Shown here piece by piece: positions 1 through 7,434 of a DNA stretch of 8,145 bases (position 1 is its first letter; every line of letters starts with the position of its first letter). The DNA is from DATKDP01 sp035546335 (GTDB taxonomy: Bacteria; Acidobacteriota; Thermoanaerobaculia; Gp7-AA8): positions 1 through 8,145 of the forward strand of contig DATKDP010000070.1 of assembly GCA_035546335.1 (NCBI GenBank), in the 5' to 3' direction. A program made the translations under genes and the position numbers. The notes below the pieces were generated by a model. It had not been told where the DNA came from. It made no database searches and saw only the letters and a program-made list of their open reading frames with translations.

Positions 1-3000
1 GCGCGTTCGCATCGACCACGTAGAAATAGAACTCCCCTTCCCGCGAGCCGAGCGCGTCGCCGGCCGGGAAAGGCTCGGTCACCTGACCGGCAGAGGTGCG
101 ACCATCGAAGACGATCCGCACGCGTGCCTTCCACACGCCCGGCTCACCGGCCGTGAAATCCTGTGACGGATCGTAGAAGTAGCCGATCCTGTTTGCCTGT
201 CCTGCGATCGTGCGAACACGACCCGAGGGCGAGGTCACCACGATCTCGATCTTCGCCGGCAATGTCGGTGCCGAATATCCGGCGAACGAAGCGATCGAGC
301 CACGATGAAGAATCGTTCCCGGCCGCACCGCAGTGGGATGGAAGAAGAGATCAATCTCGCGTCCCTTCAGCGTGAAGAGAGGTCCTCCGGATGGTCCGCC
401 TCCATTGCCTTGAAACGGCGGCATGATGCGCCCACCGATCGTGTCGGGATCTGGAAGAAGCACCCACAGTGAGGCATATGCCATGTAACGGTTGAACAGC
501 AGTTGAGGATCGCGGATCACACCGCCGCCGAACTGAAACTTGAAGTCGTTGGGCAGATCGCCGTTCGCGCCATTCCCGTATTGAAGCTGATAGTGATCAT
601 CGAATCTCCAGTAGACGAATCCGGAAGGCTCTTCGAGGATCGTCTCCCGGACCCGAACGCCCGGGCGCTGGGCGACCCGGTAGGCGTACGCGCGCAGGCA
701 ATCTGGCTCGTAACACTCCGACTCGAGGGAGATCTCGCCGGTGACGATCTGCTCCTCGAGCTCTTCCAGATTTCTGCCCGTCTGCGACCAGATCGAACGC
801 ATCCGTCCCGCGAAGACGCCCTGCCGATCTTCGACCGTGAATGCGGGCGCGTCCGCGAGGTTGTCCGCCGCGTTCTCCATCCACATGACGTCGCCAGAAA
901 GGAACGGATACATGAGATGCCGGTTCCCGCGATCGGTGGCGTTTCCCACCAGGAACCAGGGCCCCTGTTTTTGAGACGCGTTTCCGAAGCCACGTTTGCC
1001 GTGAGCAAGGATTTCACTCTGCGGCGTCTCAATGATGCTTCCCCACGTCGCCGAGGCCGACCAGTCGTGATCCTCACCCTGATACCTCGCCGTGATGTCT
1101 ACGCGGTACTCGCCGGCGGCGGTAGGAATGAAGGCGGGCGCGTAGAACTGTCCGAATCGATTCGCCCTCCCCGTGACCACGGATCGGATCGCGCGTGCCG
1201 GATCGGAGTCGGGAAGCAGCACGCTCTCGATCGTGATCTCCGCCGCGACCGGAGGAAACAGCGTGAGCGATCGGGAGATCGCATTGCCCACCTCGAACGG
1301 AGTTCCGGGAAGAACGGCCGTTTCGATGTCCAGCGGCCGCGCGACGTCGATCTCGTACGTTCCGCCGCCTTCGTAGACATGGCCCCACACATCGTGGACG
1401 GTTCCGCTGACGAGTACGCGATGCACTCCGTGCTTCGTGAACACGTGCTCGAAGCGAGCGTCGAGTGTGCTGAGCTGATACATGTCCGATATATGCGCGG
1501 TGGTGCGATCAGATCCGCTGATTGGATGCCCGCGAGCAGAATGTGGTGATCCGATCCTGTTCTGGACGAACGGCGCCGAACCCAGCTCCTCCACGACGCC
1601 ATCGGGTCCAATGACGCGGACCGATACTTCTCCCGACGGGAAGCGAAGCGGGATCTGCACGTATTCGCAGGGCAACGTGCCGTTGGAGTGCGAGAGAAGG
1701 GGTGCGAACGGATCGAGGTTGTATTTGATGGCACGTCCCTCTCGATCGAACATCGGCAGAACCGTTCTTCCGGAGTGGGTCACGACCTGCGACGCGAAGC
1801 CGAAGCGACCGCGATCCTCGTTTGCGAGAACTCCACGCTGACCGTTACTCAGCTCGTTGAGCGCAATCATCCAGGTGAGACGCGGTGTAGCGGCGTTTCC
1901 CATCTGAACGATTCTGGCCGGAATGGTCGGATGCACACCGCGAATCGGTGTCGCAATCGGAAGGACGCCCGTCGGATGATCCACGGCTTCGGGAAGACCT
2001 TCGACGCGGATCGAAAACTGAAGCTGGCAATAGCCGCCGCCCAGAGAATCGGACAGGCGTCCGTCGATGTGCCACTCGACGTCGATGATTGATTCCGAGA
2101 TCCTCGTCCGCGAATCGATGACCAGGGCTCCAACGCGCCTGCCGGGTGAGGTCGTCATGTTCGTGATCGGCAGGCCGGTCGGTGTGAGATCCGACGACAT
2201 GAACGTCTGGAATGACGGCTGCAATTGGCGACCCGACGCGTCGAAGATCAACTGAGCGTTCATTTCTCCATTGATGGCGAGTGCCGCCGGCTCGATCCCG
2301 GCGAGGTCCTTCGAGATGATCCGCAGCTTCCCCGCCAGAGCAACCGGCTGACCGGGTTTCCATTGAGAAGCCTCGAACGGGGCAGACAGAATCCACTGGC
2401 CGGCATCCGGACCGCCGAGATAACGAAACCGGCCGATGTTGGAATTGACGGAATCACGAAGCCTGCCGGTGGCCACGATCTCGTCATCCCGTCCCTCGAC
2501 GTAGAGGATGGTGCCCGGTGGAATCTCCATGAATGGGAAGAGGTGAAGAAGGTATCGTCCCGACGGATCGTGTTTGATCTCGAGGAATGATCCTGGCGGT
2601 GCGAAGATCGGCGCCGAGAAACTCCCGTCGCTCTCGGAAACCACGAACGACATCTGTCCGGTCTGGATGTTCGCGACCAGTACCGATGCCGTGGGTGCGA
2701 CTGCGCCGGGTTGCCCGCTCACGATGGTCATTCCGGCGGCATCGGGAGATCCCACCGTGATGTGCGAGGCGAAAGGAGGATCGCGAGGAACGAATGCAGG
2801 AGGCTCAGCGCCATAATGAACCTCGAGCGCGGTCAGGTCACCGGCGCGAACGTCTACGCTCGTCATCACCGCCTCGAGCGTGGGATCATCGGGCCAGAGG
2901 TGCAGCGCATAGCGGCCCGCGGCAACCGACAGATCGAACGAACCGTTCTCTGTTCGACGCTGGCCGGAGCCGAGTCTGGCGAGGTTCTCGTACTGAATCA

Positions 3001-3379
3001 GCCCTGCGCGCGTCTTTCCCGGCGGAGAGTGCGCTTGTCCCGCGATCCGAACCGGCGTCTCCAATGGAACTCGGACGCTGACATCACGCACGACGTCGAT
3101 GTTGAAAACATGTGCGGGGAGCAGGCTGCGATTCGATGGCGGCGAAACATTGAGAAACCCATCGCCACCGGGCACTGTGAAGCTGAACTTCCCGTCCGCG
3201 CCGGTCGTGACCGAGGAATTGAAGATCTGGACGTTCAAATGGTCGTAAATCGAGAGGCTGACTCTTGCTCCGGAAATTGGTTCGTCTCCTGCCACGACGT
3301 CACCCGAGAGAATATGCGCGTGGGCGAACGGACCGCCCGCGATCACCAGCGCGACGAGAACTCTACGAAGGACATTCAC
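1..3379 (-). CDS. Gene A: giant secreted multi-beta-domain protein, paralogue of gene B (3' end beyond window)
   Basis: Translating the reverse complement from the GTG at 3379-3377 gives 1126 codons without a stop up to the left edge, so the gene is intact but cut by the window. By comparison with gene B about 170 C-terminal residues are missing. The start is supported by a GGAGG eight bases upstream, a 4-base overlap with the stop of B, and an immediate signal peptide: basic VLRR, hydrophobic VLVALVIAGG, likely cleavage after AHA at residue 21. Modules seen are a carboxypeptidase-regulatory-like repeat at about 24-110, another with QTGQ and DGSFSAP from residue 238, beta-rich Ig-like stretches to about 850, and the conserved core LPNDFKFQFGG at 942. 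It aligns with B along its whole visible length, more closely in the C-terminal half. Unlike B it has four cysteines (451, 571, 889, 894). No enzyme motif is visible. It is probably exported and structural or binding; the family is not recognised. Confidence 0.9.
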   Translation of the reverse strand, partial: MNVLRRVLVALVIAGGPFAHAHILSGDVVAGDEPISGARVSLSIYDHLNVQIFNSSVTTGADGKFSFTVPGGDGFLNVSPPSNRSLLPAHVFNIDVVRDVSVRVPLETPVRIAGQAHSPPGKTRAGLIQYENLARLGSGQRRTENGSFDLSVAAGRYALHLWPDDPTLEAVMTSVDVRAGDLTALEVHYGAEPPAFVPRDPPFASHITVGSPDAAGMTIVSGQPGAVAPTASVLVANIQTGQMSFVVSESDGSFSAPIFAPPGSFLEIKHDPSGRYLLHLFPFMEIPPGTILYVEGRDDEIVATGRLRDSVNSNIGRFRYLGGPDAGQWILSAPFEASQWKPGQPVALAGKLRIISKDLAGIEPAALAINGEMNAQLIFDASGRQLQPSFQTFMSSDLTPTGLPITNMTTSPGRRVGALVIDSRTRISESIIDVEWHIDGRLSDSLGGGYCQLQFSIRVEGLPEAVDHPTGVLPIATPIRGVHPTIPARIVQMGNAATPRLTWMIALNELSNGQRGVLANEDRGRFGFASQVVTHSGRTVLPMFDREGRAIKYNLDPFAPLLSHSNGTLPCEYVQIPLRFPSGEVSVRVIGPDGVVEELGSAPFVQNRIGSPHSARGHPISGSDRTTAHISDMYQLSTLDARFEHVFTKHGVHRVLVSGTVHDVWGHVYEGGGTYEIDVARPLDIETAVLPGTPFEVGNAISRSLTLFPPVAAEITIESVLLPDSDPARAIRSVVTGRANRFGQFYAPAFIPTAAGEYRVDITARYQGEDHDWSASATWGSIIETPQSEILAHGKRGFGNASQKQGPWFLVGNATDRGNRHLMYPFLSGDVMWMENAADNLADAPAFTVEDRQGVFAGRMRSIWSQTGRNLEELEEQIVTGEISLESECYEPDCLRAYAYRVAQRPGVRVRETILEEPSGFVYWRFDDHYQLQYGNGANGDLPNDFKFQFGGGVIRDPQLLFNRYMAYASLWVLLPDPDTIGGRIMPPFQGNGGGPSGGPLFTLKGREIDLFFHPTAVRPGTILHRGSIASFAGYSAPTLPAKIEIVVTSPSGRVRTIAGQANRIGYFYDPSQDFTAGEPGVWKARVRIVFDGRTSAGQVTEPFPAGDALGSREGEFYFYVVDANA
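3376..3379 (-). other. GTGA stop/start overlap joining genes B and A
   Basis: The plus-strand bases tcac read GTGA on the coding strand. GTG begins gene A and TGA ends gene B. A four-base overlap of this type is the usual geometry of translational coupling, where ribosomes finishing B restart on A. It places A in the same transcript as B and explains why A has no promoter of its own that I can see. Confidence 0.88.
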
Positions 3380-6300
3380 CGCACAGCCCTCCGCTTCGGC
3401 CGCGGATGCTGATCGGGCATCTGCAGCTCCTCTCCCTGAATCACGATCTGCCGCGCGTGGTGCTGCCGTGTGCCCGTGGAGTCCGTGCCGCTGACGAGAA
3501 ATGAGATCGTGATCGTGTCGGCGCCGGCGAAGCCGTCGGCGTCGTGGAGATCGAGATTGGGGAAGTCCTGCGCGAGTCGCGGTGCGTCGTAGATGTACGT
3601 GAGCGACGTCTGCCGCTTCTCCTCGAGGATGAACCCCGGCATCGTCGCCGTCACGTGCATCTCGATATTGGTCAGGCCGGGTGGAGGAGTCACCGTAAAA
3701 GCAATCGGCCCATCCGCGGGACGGACGAAAACAGGCAGGGCGGCTTCACCGAAGCCGCGGCGCGCTCGGAGGGCGCGCCCTATCGTCTGTTCCTGAAGTG
3801 TCATCGCCTTCGGAGCGGCCATGCTCTCGATCTCCAGCTGCTTCGAGCGCGAGTCGACCACGTAGAACCAGAACTCCCCTTCGCGCGAGCCGAGAACATC
3901 GCCCATCGGGAACGGCTCCGTCACCTGCCCCGCCGAGGTGCGGCCGTCGAAGAGAATTTTCACCTTCGCCCGCCACACGCCCGGCTCGATCACTACGAAG
4001 TCCTGCGAGGGATCGTAGAACCAGCCGATCGCGCTCGCCTGTCCGCGAATCGTCCGCGTCGCACCCGAGGGCGAGGTCACGACGATCTCGATCTTCGACG
4101 GCAGCGTCGGCGCCGAATAGCCGGCGAACGACGCACGTTCGCCGCGCTGCAGGATCGTTCCCGGGCGCACGCCGGTCGGATGGAAGAAGAGGTCAATGTC
4201 GCGCCCCTTCAGCGTGAAAAGCGGCCCGCCGTCCGGCCCGCCGCCGTTCCCCTGGAAGGGGGGAAACAGCCGCCCGCCCGGATCGTCGTTCATCGGAAGC
4301 AGAACGAACAGCGAGGCGTATCCGCCGTAGTGGTGAAAGCCATCGGTGAGATCGCGCCATACAGCGCCGCCGAACTGGAACTTGAAGTCGTTCGGCAGAT
4401 CACCATGGATTCCGTTACCGAGCTGCAGGTTGTAGGCATCGTGGAATCGCCAGTAGCCGGTGCTGCTCTGATCCTCGCTGATGAGCTCACGGACGCGAAC
4501 TCCGGGACGCGACACGGCGCTGTAGAAGTATCCCCACTGTTCGACCGGCGCGTCGAACGCCCGCCGTGGCCCCGTCGAGAAGAGCGGGATCTCGCCGGCG
4601 GTGATCCGGTCTTCGATAGCCGGTGACTCCCACGCCGCTCCCGGTAATCCCGTCCGGCTGCGAACGCGCTGCGCGAAGGCGCCATCAGGATCCTGAATCG
4701 TGATCTTCGGGATGTCCGCGGCCGGATCGTCCTTCGACATCCACATCACGTCGCCGGCGTGGAAGGGAAACATCAGATGATCGCCTCCCGCGCGCGACTG
4801 CTTGACGAAGAGCCACTGGTCCTGGATGCGGTTGACGCCGTCGAAGCCGCGCCGGCCGCGAGTGATGAGCCGCGAGCCGGGAGTCTCCACGATTCCACCC
4901 CAGGTGGCGCTGCCGGCCCAATGAACGCCGTCCGGATCGATCCACGACGCCTCGACGTCGACCCTGTACTCGCCCTCGCCGCCCGGACTGACCGGCGCGG
5001 CGTGGAAATGTCCGAAGCGGTTGGCGAATCCCCGCACCTCCTCTGTCTCCACGGCTCCGGAGGGTGGGTAGCGGCGGAACGTCAACTTCACTTCCGCGGG
5101 GACCGGAGGCGAGACAACGACGGTGCTGCTGAGCGATGCGGCCACGTTGAATGGAGTGCCGGGAATCACGGCAGTGTCGATGTCGATCATGTTGGCGACG
5201 TCGATCTCGTACGTCCCGCTCCCCTCGTACGTGTGACCGTAAATGTCCTCGACGCTGCCCTCGAGGGTGATCACGTGACGGCCCCACTGCGAGAAGGTGA
5301 TCTCGAACCGGGGATCGCCGGTCATCAATTGATGAAAGTCGCTCACATGGTTCGACGCCGCGGTGAGCGTCCGGCCGGTTCGCGATATGGGCGTGCGATA
5401 CGAAAGCTGGACGAACGGCGCGGGTCCGATGGTGTCGATGCTGCCATCGGGCTTGCGGATCGTCGCCGTCAGCGATCCAGAAGGAAGGCGGAACGGGACG
5501 TGCGGCGCTTCCGGGATTCCTCCGTTACCGGTCGTGACGGAGAGCAGAGGAAGATAAGGATTGAGACGAAAGCGCGCCGGCTCTCCGGTTCGCGGATCGC
5601 GGAGCGGAACGATCATCCTCTCGCTGCTGGTCATCACTTTCGACGAGATGCCCACTCTCCCGCGATCCTCCAGGGCCACTGCACCGCGCGATCCGTTGCT
5701 GAAATGATCGAGCCCGAGCATCCAGACGAGGCGCGGAGGGACCGATCCGACGCGGATCAGCGGCAGCACGCCGGAGAGTCCGGAGATGAAGCCCATGAAC
5801 GGAAGAATCTCGAAGTGACGCGACAGGACCGGCATCCCGCTCACGTGCACTCGAAGCAGTGTGCGGTAGATGCCGGGTGGCGTCGCAGGATCGAGGAAGG
5901 CATTGAGGCTCCACGGCGCCTCGATGACTCCGGGACGTACGAAGCGCAACGCGCCCACCTGGCCCGGTCCGAGCGATCTGGTGTGGCCCCTCCGCTCGAT
6001 CGGCAGTCCGCTCGGCGTCATGTGTGTGGAGACGAATTCGTTATGCGGGCGCCGCTGCAGCCCCTCTCCATCGACCACCTGCTCCAGGTCCGTATTCGAA
6101 GTGACCCTCAGCGCCGCCGCCTCCTCGGCGGTCCGGACGTCGCGCAGGTAGAGTCTCAGCGTTCCAGTCACGGTGACGGAGCGGCCCGGCGCGATGGGAT
6201 CGGCCGGCAGCGAGCCGCTCAGATGCCAGACGCCGCGATCGAAGACTCCGGTGCTCCGCGCCGCGGACAACTGCAGCGATTCCTGCGGCGCTCCGCTCAC

Positions 6301-7251
6301 GTTCGATCCCGAGGAGGCGAATCGTCCCGCCGGCAGCGGGACGTAGACCGTCGTTCCCGGCGCGTGATTGATCGAGACATTCGCCTGGCCACCAACGGCG
6401 AGGAACGGCAAGTGGTGACCGGTCGGGTCGTGCCGGATCATGACCGGCGATCCGGGCGGCGCGAACAGCGGAGCGCTGAAGCTTCCGTCGGCGCGAGAGG
6501 TGGTGAGGTTGATCTGTCCGGTCTGAACGTTTCCGAGGAGTACGGCGCTCAGTGGCTCCACGGCGCCGGGCGCGCCGGTCACGACGGCGTTCCCCTCTTC
6601 GTCGGCTGTCGACGCCGAGATCAGGTCACCGCGCGGTGACAGGCGAATCGGAAACGGATTACTTTCATCGATGGATCGCGCTTCGAGGACAATGTTGCGC
6701 GCATCGCCGGCCGTGGCATCGACGTTCACCCGCCCGGCGAAGGTGCCGTTGCCGGAGCGGACCTGCAGGGAATAGACGTCGCCGCGCACTCGTGTTTCGA
6801 AGCGGGCTCCATTCAGAAAGGAGCCCTGCCGCCGGTCCGAGGTCAGACTGTAGATGTCGATCGAGTGAGGTGTGGGAGCACCGGCCGGAAGAATCACTTC
6901 TCCGGCGAGTGTGACCAGCGGCGCCGTCGTCAGACGGACCGAGACATTCGCCTTCACCAGCAGATTGAAGATCACCGCCTCGTCGAGATCGAGATGGGGC
7001 GGAGGCGTGGCCCTCAAATCGATTCGCGAAGCCGGTACGCCGACCTGAAAAGCGCCGCTCGTGTTGCTGGTGACGGTCGTGTCGAGGAGAAGACCCTCAC
7101 CGAACTCCGCGCGCGCTCGAACTTCGATCGGAATTCCGGCGAGCGGGCCCGCCGGGCCGCTGATGGTGCCGGAGAGGACGAACGTCTCCTGGGCGGCCGA
7201 GGTAAACGCGGCCAGCAAAGCGACCAACGCCGAAAGCGTGACGCGCCGCAT
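3376..7251 (-). CDS. Gene B: complete 1291-residue secreted multi-beta-domain protein of unrecognised family
   Basis: The complete frame runs from the ATG at 7251 to the TGA at 3378-3376. An in-frame TAG at 7278-7276 leaves no room for an earlier start. The N-terminus is a Sec signal peptide (RR, then hydrophobic LSALVALLAAF, likely cut near TSA-AQ, residues 19-20). Residues 26-105 look like a carboxypeptidase-regulatory/transthyretin module (SGTISGPAGPLAGIPIEV, then SGAFQV at 65). A second such module precedes a third with VQTGQ at 242 and DGSF. A long beta-rich, Ig- or macroglobulin-like middle follows. The most conserved part is LPNDFKFQFGG at 952, FPPFQGNGGG at 996 and FFHPTGVRPGT around H1024. 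A variable linker (1142-1174) leads to a final beta domain from 1175 and a basic tail. I saw no cysteine and no catalytic motif. It is probably exported. Existence is secure; function is unknown. A generic automated name would be carboxypeptidase regulatory-like domain protein. Confidence 0.95.
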   Translation of the reverse strand: MRRVTLSALVALLAAFTSAAQETFVLSGTISGPAGPLAGIPIEVRARAEFGEGLLLDTTVTSNTSGAFQVGVPASRIDLRATPPPHLDLDEAVIFNLLVKANVSVRLTTAPLVTLAGEVILPAGAPTPHSIDIYSLTSDRRQGSFLNGARFETRVRGDVYSLQVRSGNGTFAGRVNVDATAGDARNIVLEARSIDESNPFPIRLSPRGDLISASTADEEGNAVVTGAPGAVEPLSAVLLGNVQTGQINLTTSRADGSFSAPLFAPPGSPVMIRHDPTGHHLPFLAVGGQANVSINHAPGTTVYVPLPAGRFASSGSNVSGAPQESLQLSAARSTGVFDRGVWHLSGSLPADPIAPGRSVTVTGTLRLYLRDVRTAEEAAALRVTSNTDLEQVVDGEGLQRRPHNEFVSTHMTPSGLPIERRGHTRSLGPGQVGALRFVRPGVIEAPWSLNAFLDPATPPGIYRTLLRVHVSGMPVLSRHFEILPFMGFISGLSGVLPLIRVGSVPPRLVWMLGLDHFSNGSRGAVALEDRGRVGISSKVMTSSERMIVPLRDPRTGEPARFRLNPYLPLLSVTTGNGGIPEAPHVPFRLPSGSLTATIRKPDGSIDTIGPAPFVQLSYRTPISRTGRTLTAASNHVSDFHQLMTGDPRFEITFSQWGRHVITLEGSVEDIYGHTYEGSGTYEIDVANMIDIDTAVIPGTPFNVAASLSSTVVVSPPVPAEVKLTFRRYPPSGAVETEEVRGFANRFGHFHAAPVSPGGEGEYRVDVEASWIDPDGVHWAGSATWGGIVETPGSRLITRGRRGFDGVNRIQDQWLFVKQSRAGGDHLMFPFHAGDVMWMSKDDPAADIPKITIQDPDGAFAQRVRSRTGLPGAAWESPAIEDRITAGEIPLFSTGPRRAFDAPVEQWGYFYSAVSRPGVRVRELISEDQSSTGYWRFHDAYNLQLGNGIHGDLPNDFKFQFGGAVWRDLTDGFHHYGGYASLFVLLPMNDDPGGRLFPPFQGNGGGPDGGPLFTLKGRDIDLFFHPTGVRPGTILQRGERASFAGYSAPTLPSKIEIVVTSPSGATRTIRGQASAIGWFYDPSQDFVVIEPGVWRAKVKILFDGRTSAGQVTEPFPMGDVLGSREGEFWFYVVDSRSKQLEIESMAAPKAMTLQEQTIGRALRARRGFGEAALPVFVRPADGPIAFTVTPPPGLTNIEMHVTATMPGFILEEKRQTSLTYIYDAPRLAQDFPNLDLHDADGFAGADTITISFLVSGTDSTGTRQHHARQIVIQGEELQMPDQHPRPKRRAVR
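3388..3392 (-). promoter_or_regulatory. Shine-Dalgarno of gene A, inside the end of gene B
   Basis: The coding strand reads GGAGG (part of GGAGGG) with eight bases between it and the GTG of gene A, which is ideal spacing. The same bases are the CGG AGG codons for two arginines in the RPKRRA tail of gene B. The site decides the GTG start, since the out-of-frame ATG at 3375 is not followed by the conserved family reading frame. Confidence 0.82.
3741..3779. repeat. Pair of GC-rich hairpins in the linker of gene B
   Basis: Two adjacent perfect stems are visible: cggcttc/gaagccg (3741-3747 and 3751-3757, 3-base loop) and ggcgcgc/gcgcgcc (3759-3765 and 3773-3779, 7-base loop). They fall in the linker of gene B (3730-3828), the same protein position where gene C holds its palindromic element, but the sequence is unrelated. 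The encoded stretch is Arg-, Ala- and Gly-rich (RALRARRGFGEAAL), unlike the rest of the protein. It may be a second type of dispersed repeat, inserted in frame; a single copy in the window cannot prove that. Confidence 0.5.
3929..4063. repeat. 135-base block identical to 8011-8145 (gene B copy)
   Basis: Every base from 3929 to 4063 matches 8011-8145 at an offset of 4082. With one mismatch at 3928 the identity extends left to 3911. The block encodes about residues 1064-1108 of gene B. The equivalent part of gene A differs at many positions, so protein-level constraint does not explain the identity. Confidence 0.95.
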
Positions 7252-7430
7252 GACACCGGTTTCGAAAGCTCGATTCTAGCGGAAACAGCCCTCCTGGTCG
7301 AACGGCCGGCCCGCTGACCAAACAGAGCGAGTCCATCGATCAGCAATGCGACGATGAGTGCTGAGTGCCGCCCTTCTCATCGACCAGCGATCGCCTGGCT
7401 GGCTTCGCGCGGAATCAGCAGGGCGAGGCG
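7252..7430 (-). other. Intergenic gap between genes C and B
   Basis: This 179-base gap is the only real spacer in the window. It contains the candidate promoter of gene B, a tandem 7-base repeat (tgagtgc twice, 7355-7368) and the palindrome gcgatcgc (7387-7394) with partly matching flanks. No hairpin followed by a T-run was found in the direction of transcription, so there is no evidence for an intrinsic terminator after gene C, and C may read through into B. Confidence 0.6.
7273..7301 (-). promoter_or_regulatory. Candidate sigma70-type promoter for genes B and A
   Basis: On the minus strand, TCGACC (7301-7296, four of six matches to TTGACA) is separated by exactly 17 bases from TAGAAT (7278-7273, five of six matches to TATAAT). 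Transcription would start near 7266, leaving only about 15 bases before the ATG of gene B. I see no Shine-Dalgarno in that short leader, so initiation would be nearly leaderless. This is a sequence match only; such matches also arise by chance. Confidence 0.45.
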
Positions 7431-7434
7431 TCAT
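7276..7434 (-). CDS. Possible vestigial 52-codon frame coupled to gene C (doubtful gene)
   Basis: The last bases of gene C read ATGA, so an ATG at 7434 overlaps its stop. A GGAGG at 7450-7446 lies 11 bases upstream. The frame runs 52 codons to the TAG at 7278-7276, which is in the same frame as the ATG of gene B, nine codons further on. The product would be Arg- and Ser-rich, with no signal peptide and no similarity to the start of A or B that I can see. It may be a chance frame or the relic of a former overlap junction like the one between B and A. I would not annotate a function. Confidence 0.2.
   Translation of the reverse strand: MTPRPADSARSQPGDRWSMRRAALSTHRRIADRWTRSVWSAGRPFDQEGCFR

Noticed and set aside
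503..1549. Plus-strand open frame of 348 codons opposite gene A
   Set aside because: It is antisense to the continuous gene A frame, has an Arg-rich low-complexity translation, and no signal or domain.
517..2487. Several minus-strand frames of 75-211 codons within gene A that could suggest a frameshifted pseudogene
   Set aside because: They are in other frames with Arg/Ser-rich translations. Translating the frame from the GTG at 3379 gives an uninterrupted product that aligns with gene B, so gene A is not broken.
3544..4626. Plus-strand open frame of 360 codons opposite the 3' part of gene B
   Set aside because: It is antisense to conserved family sequence. A similar plus-strand frame at 7365-7970 arises only because B and C are paralogous.
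4759..6639. Plus-strand open frame of 626 codons opposite gene B
   Set aside because: It lies entirely antisense to a gene with clear homology to its neighbours. Its translation is Arg-, Asp- and Ala-rich with no recognisable domain, as expected from the reverse of GC-biased codons.
7355..7368. Tandem tgagtgc repeat as a regulatory iteron or CRISPR-like unit
   Set aside because: There are only two 7-base copies without a spacer, too few to support an array or binding-site claim.
7381..7400. Palindrome around gcgatcgc after gene C as a terminator
   Set aside because: The stem is short, has a bulge, and is not followed by a T-run on the coding strand.
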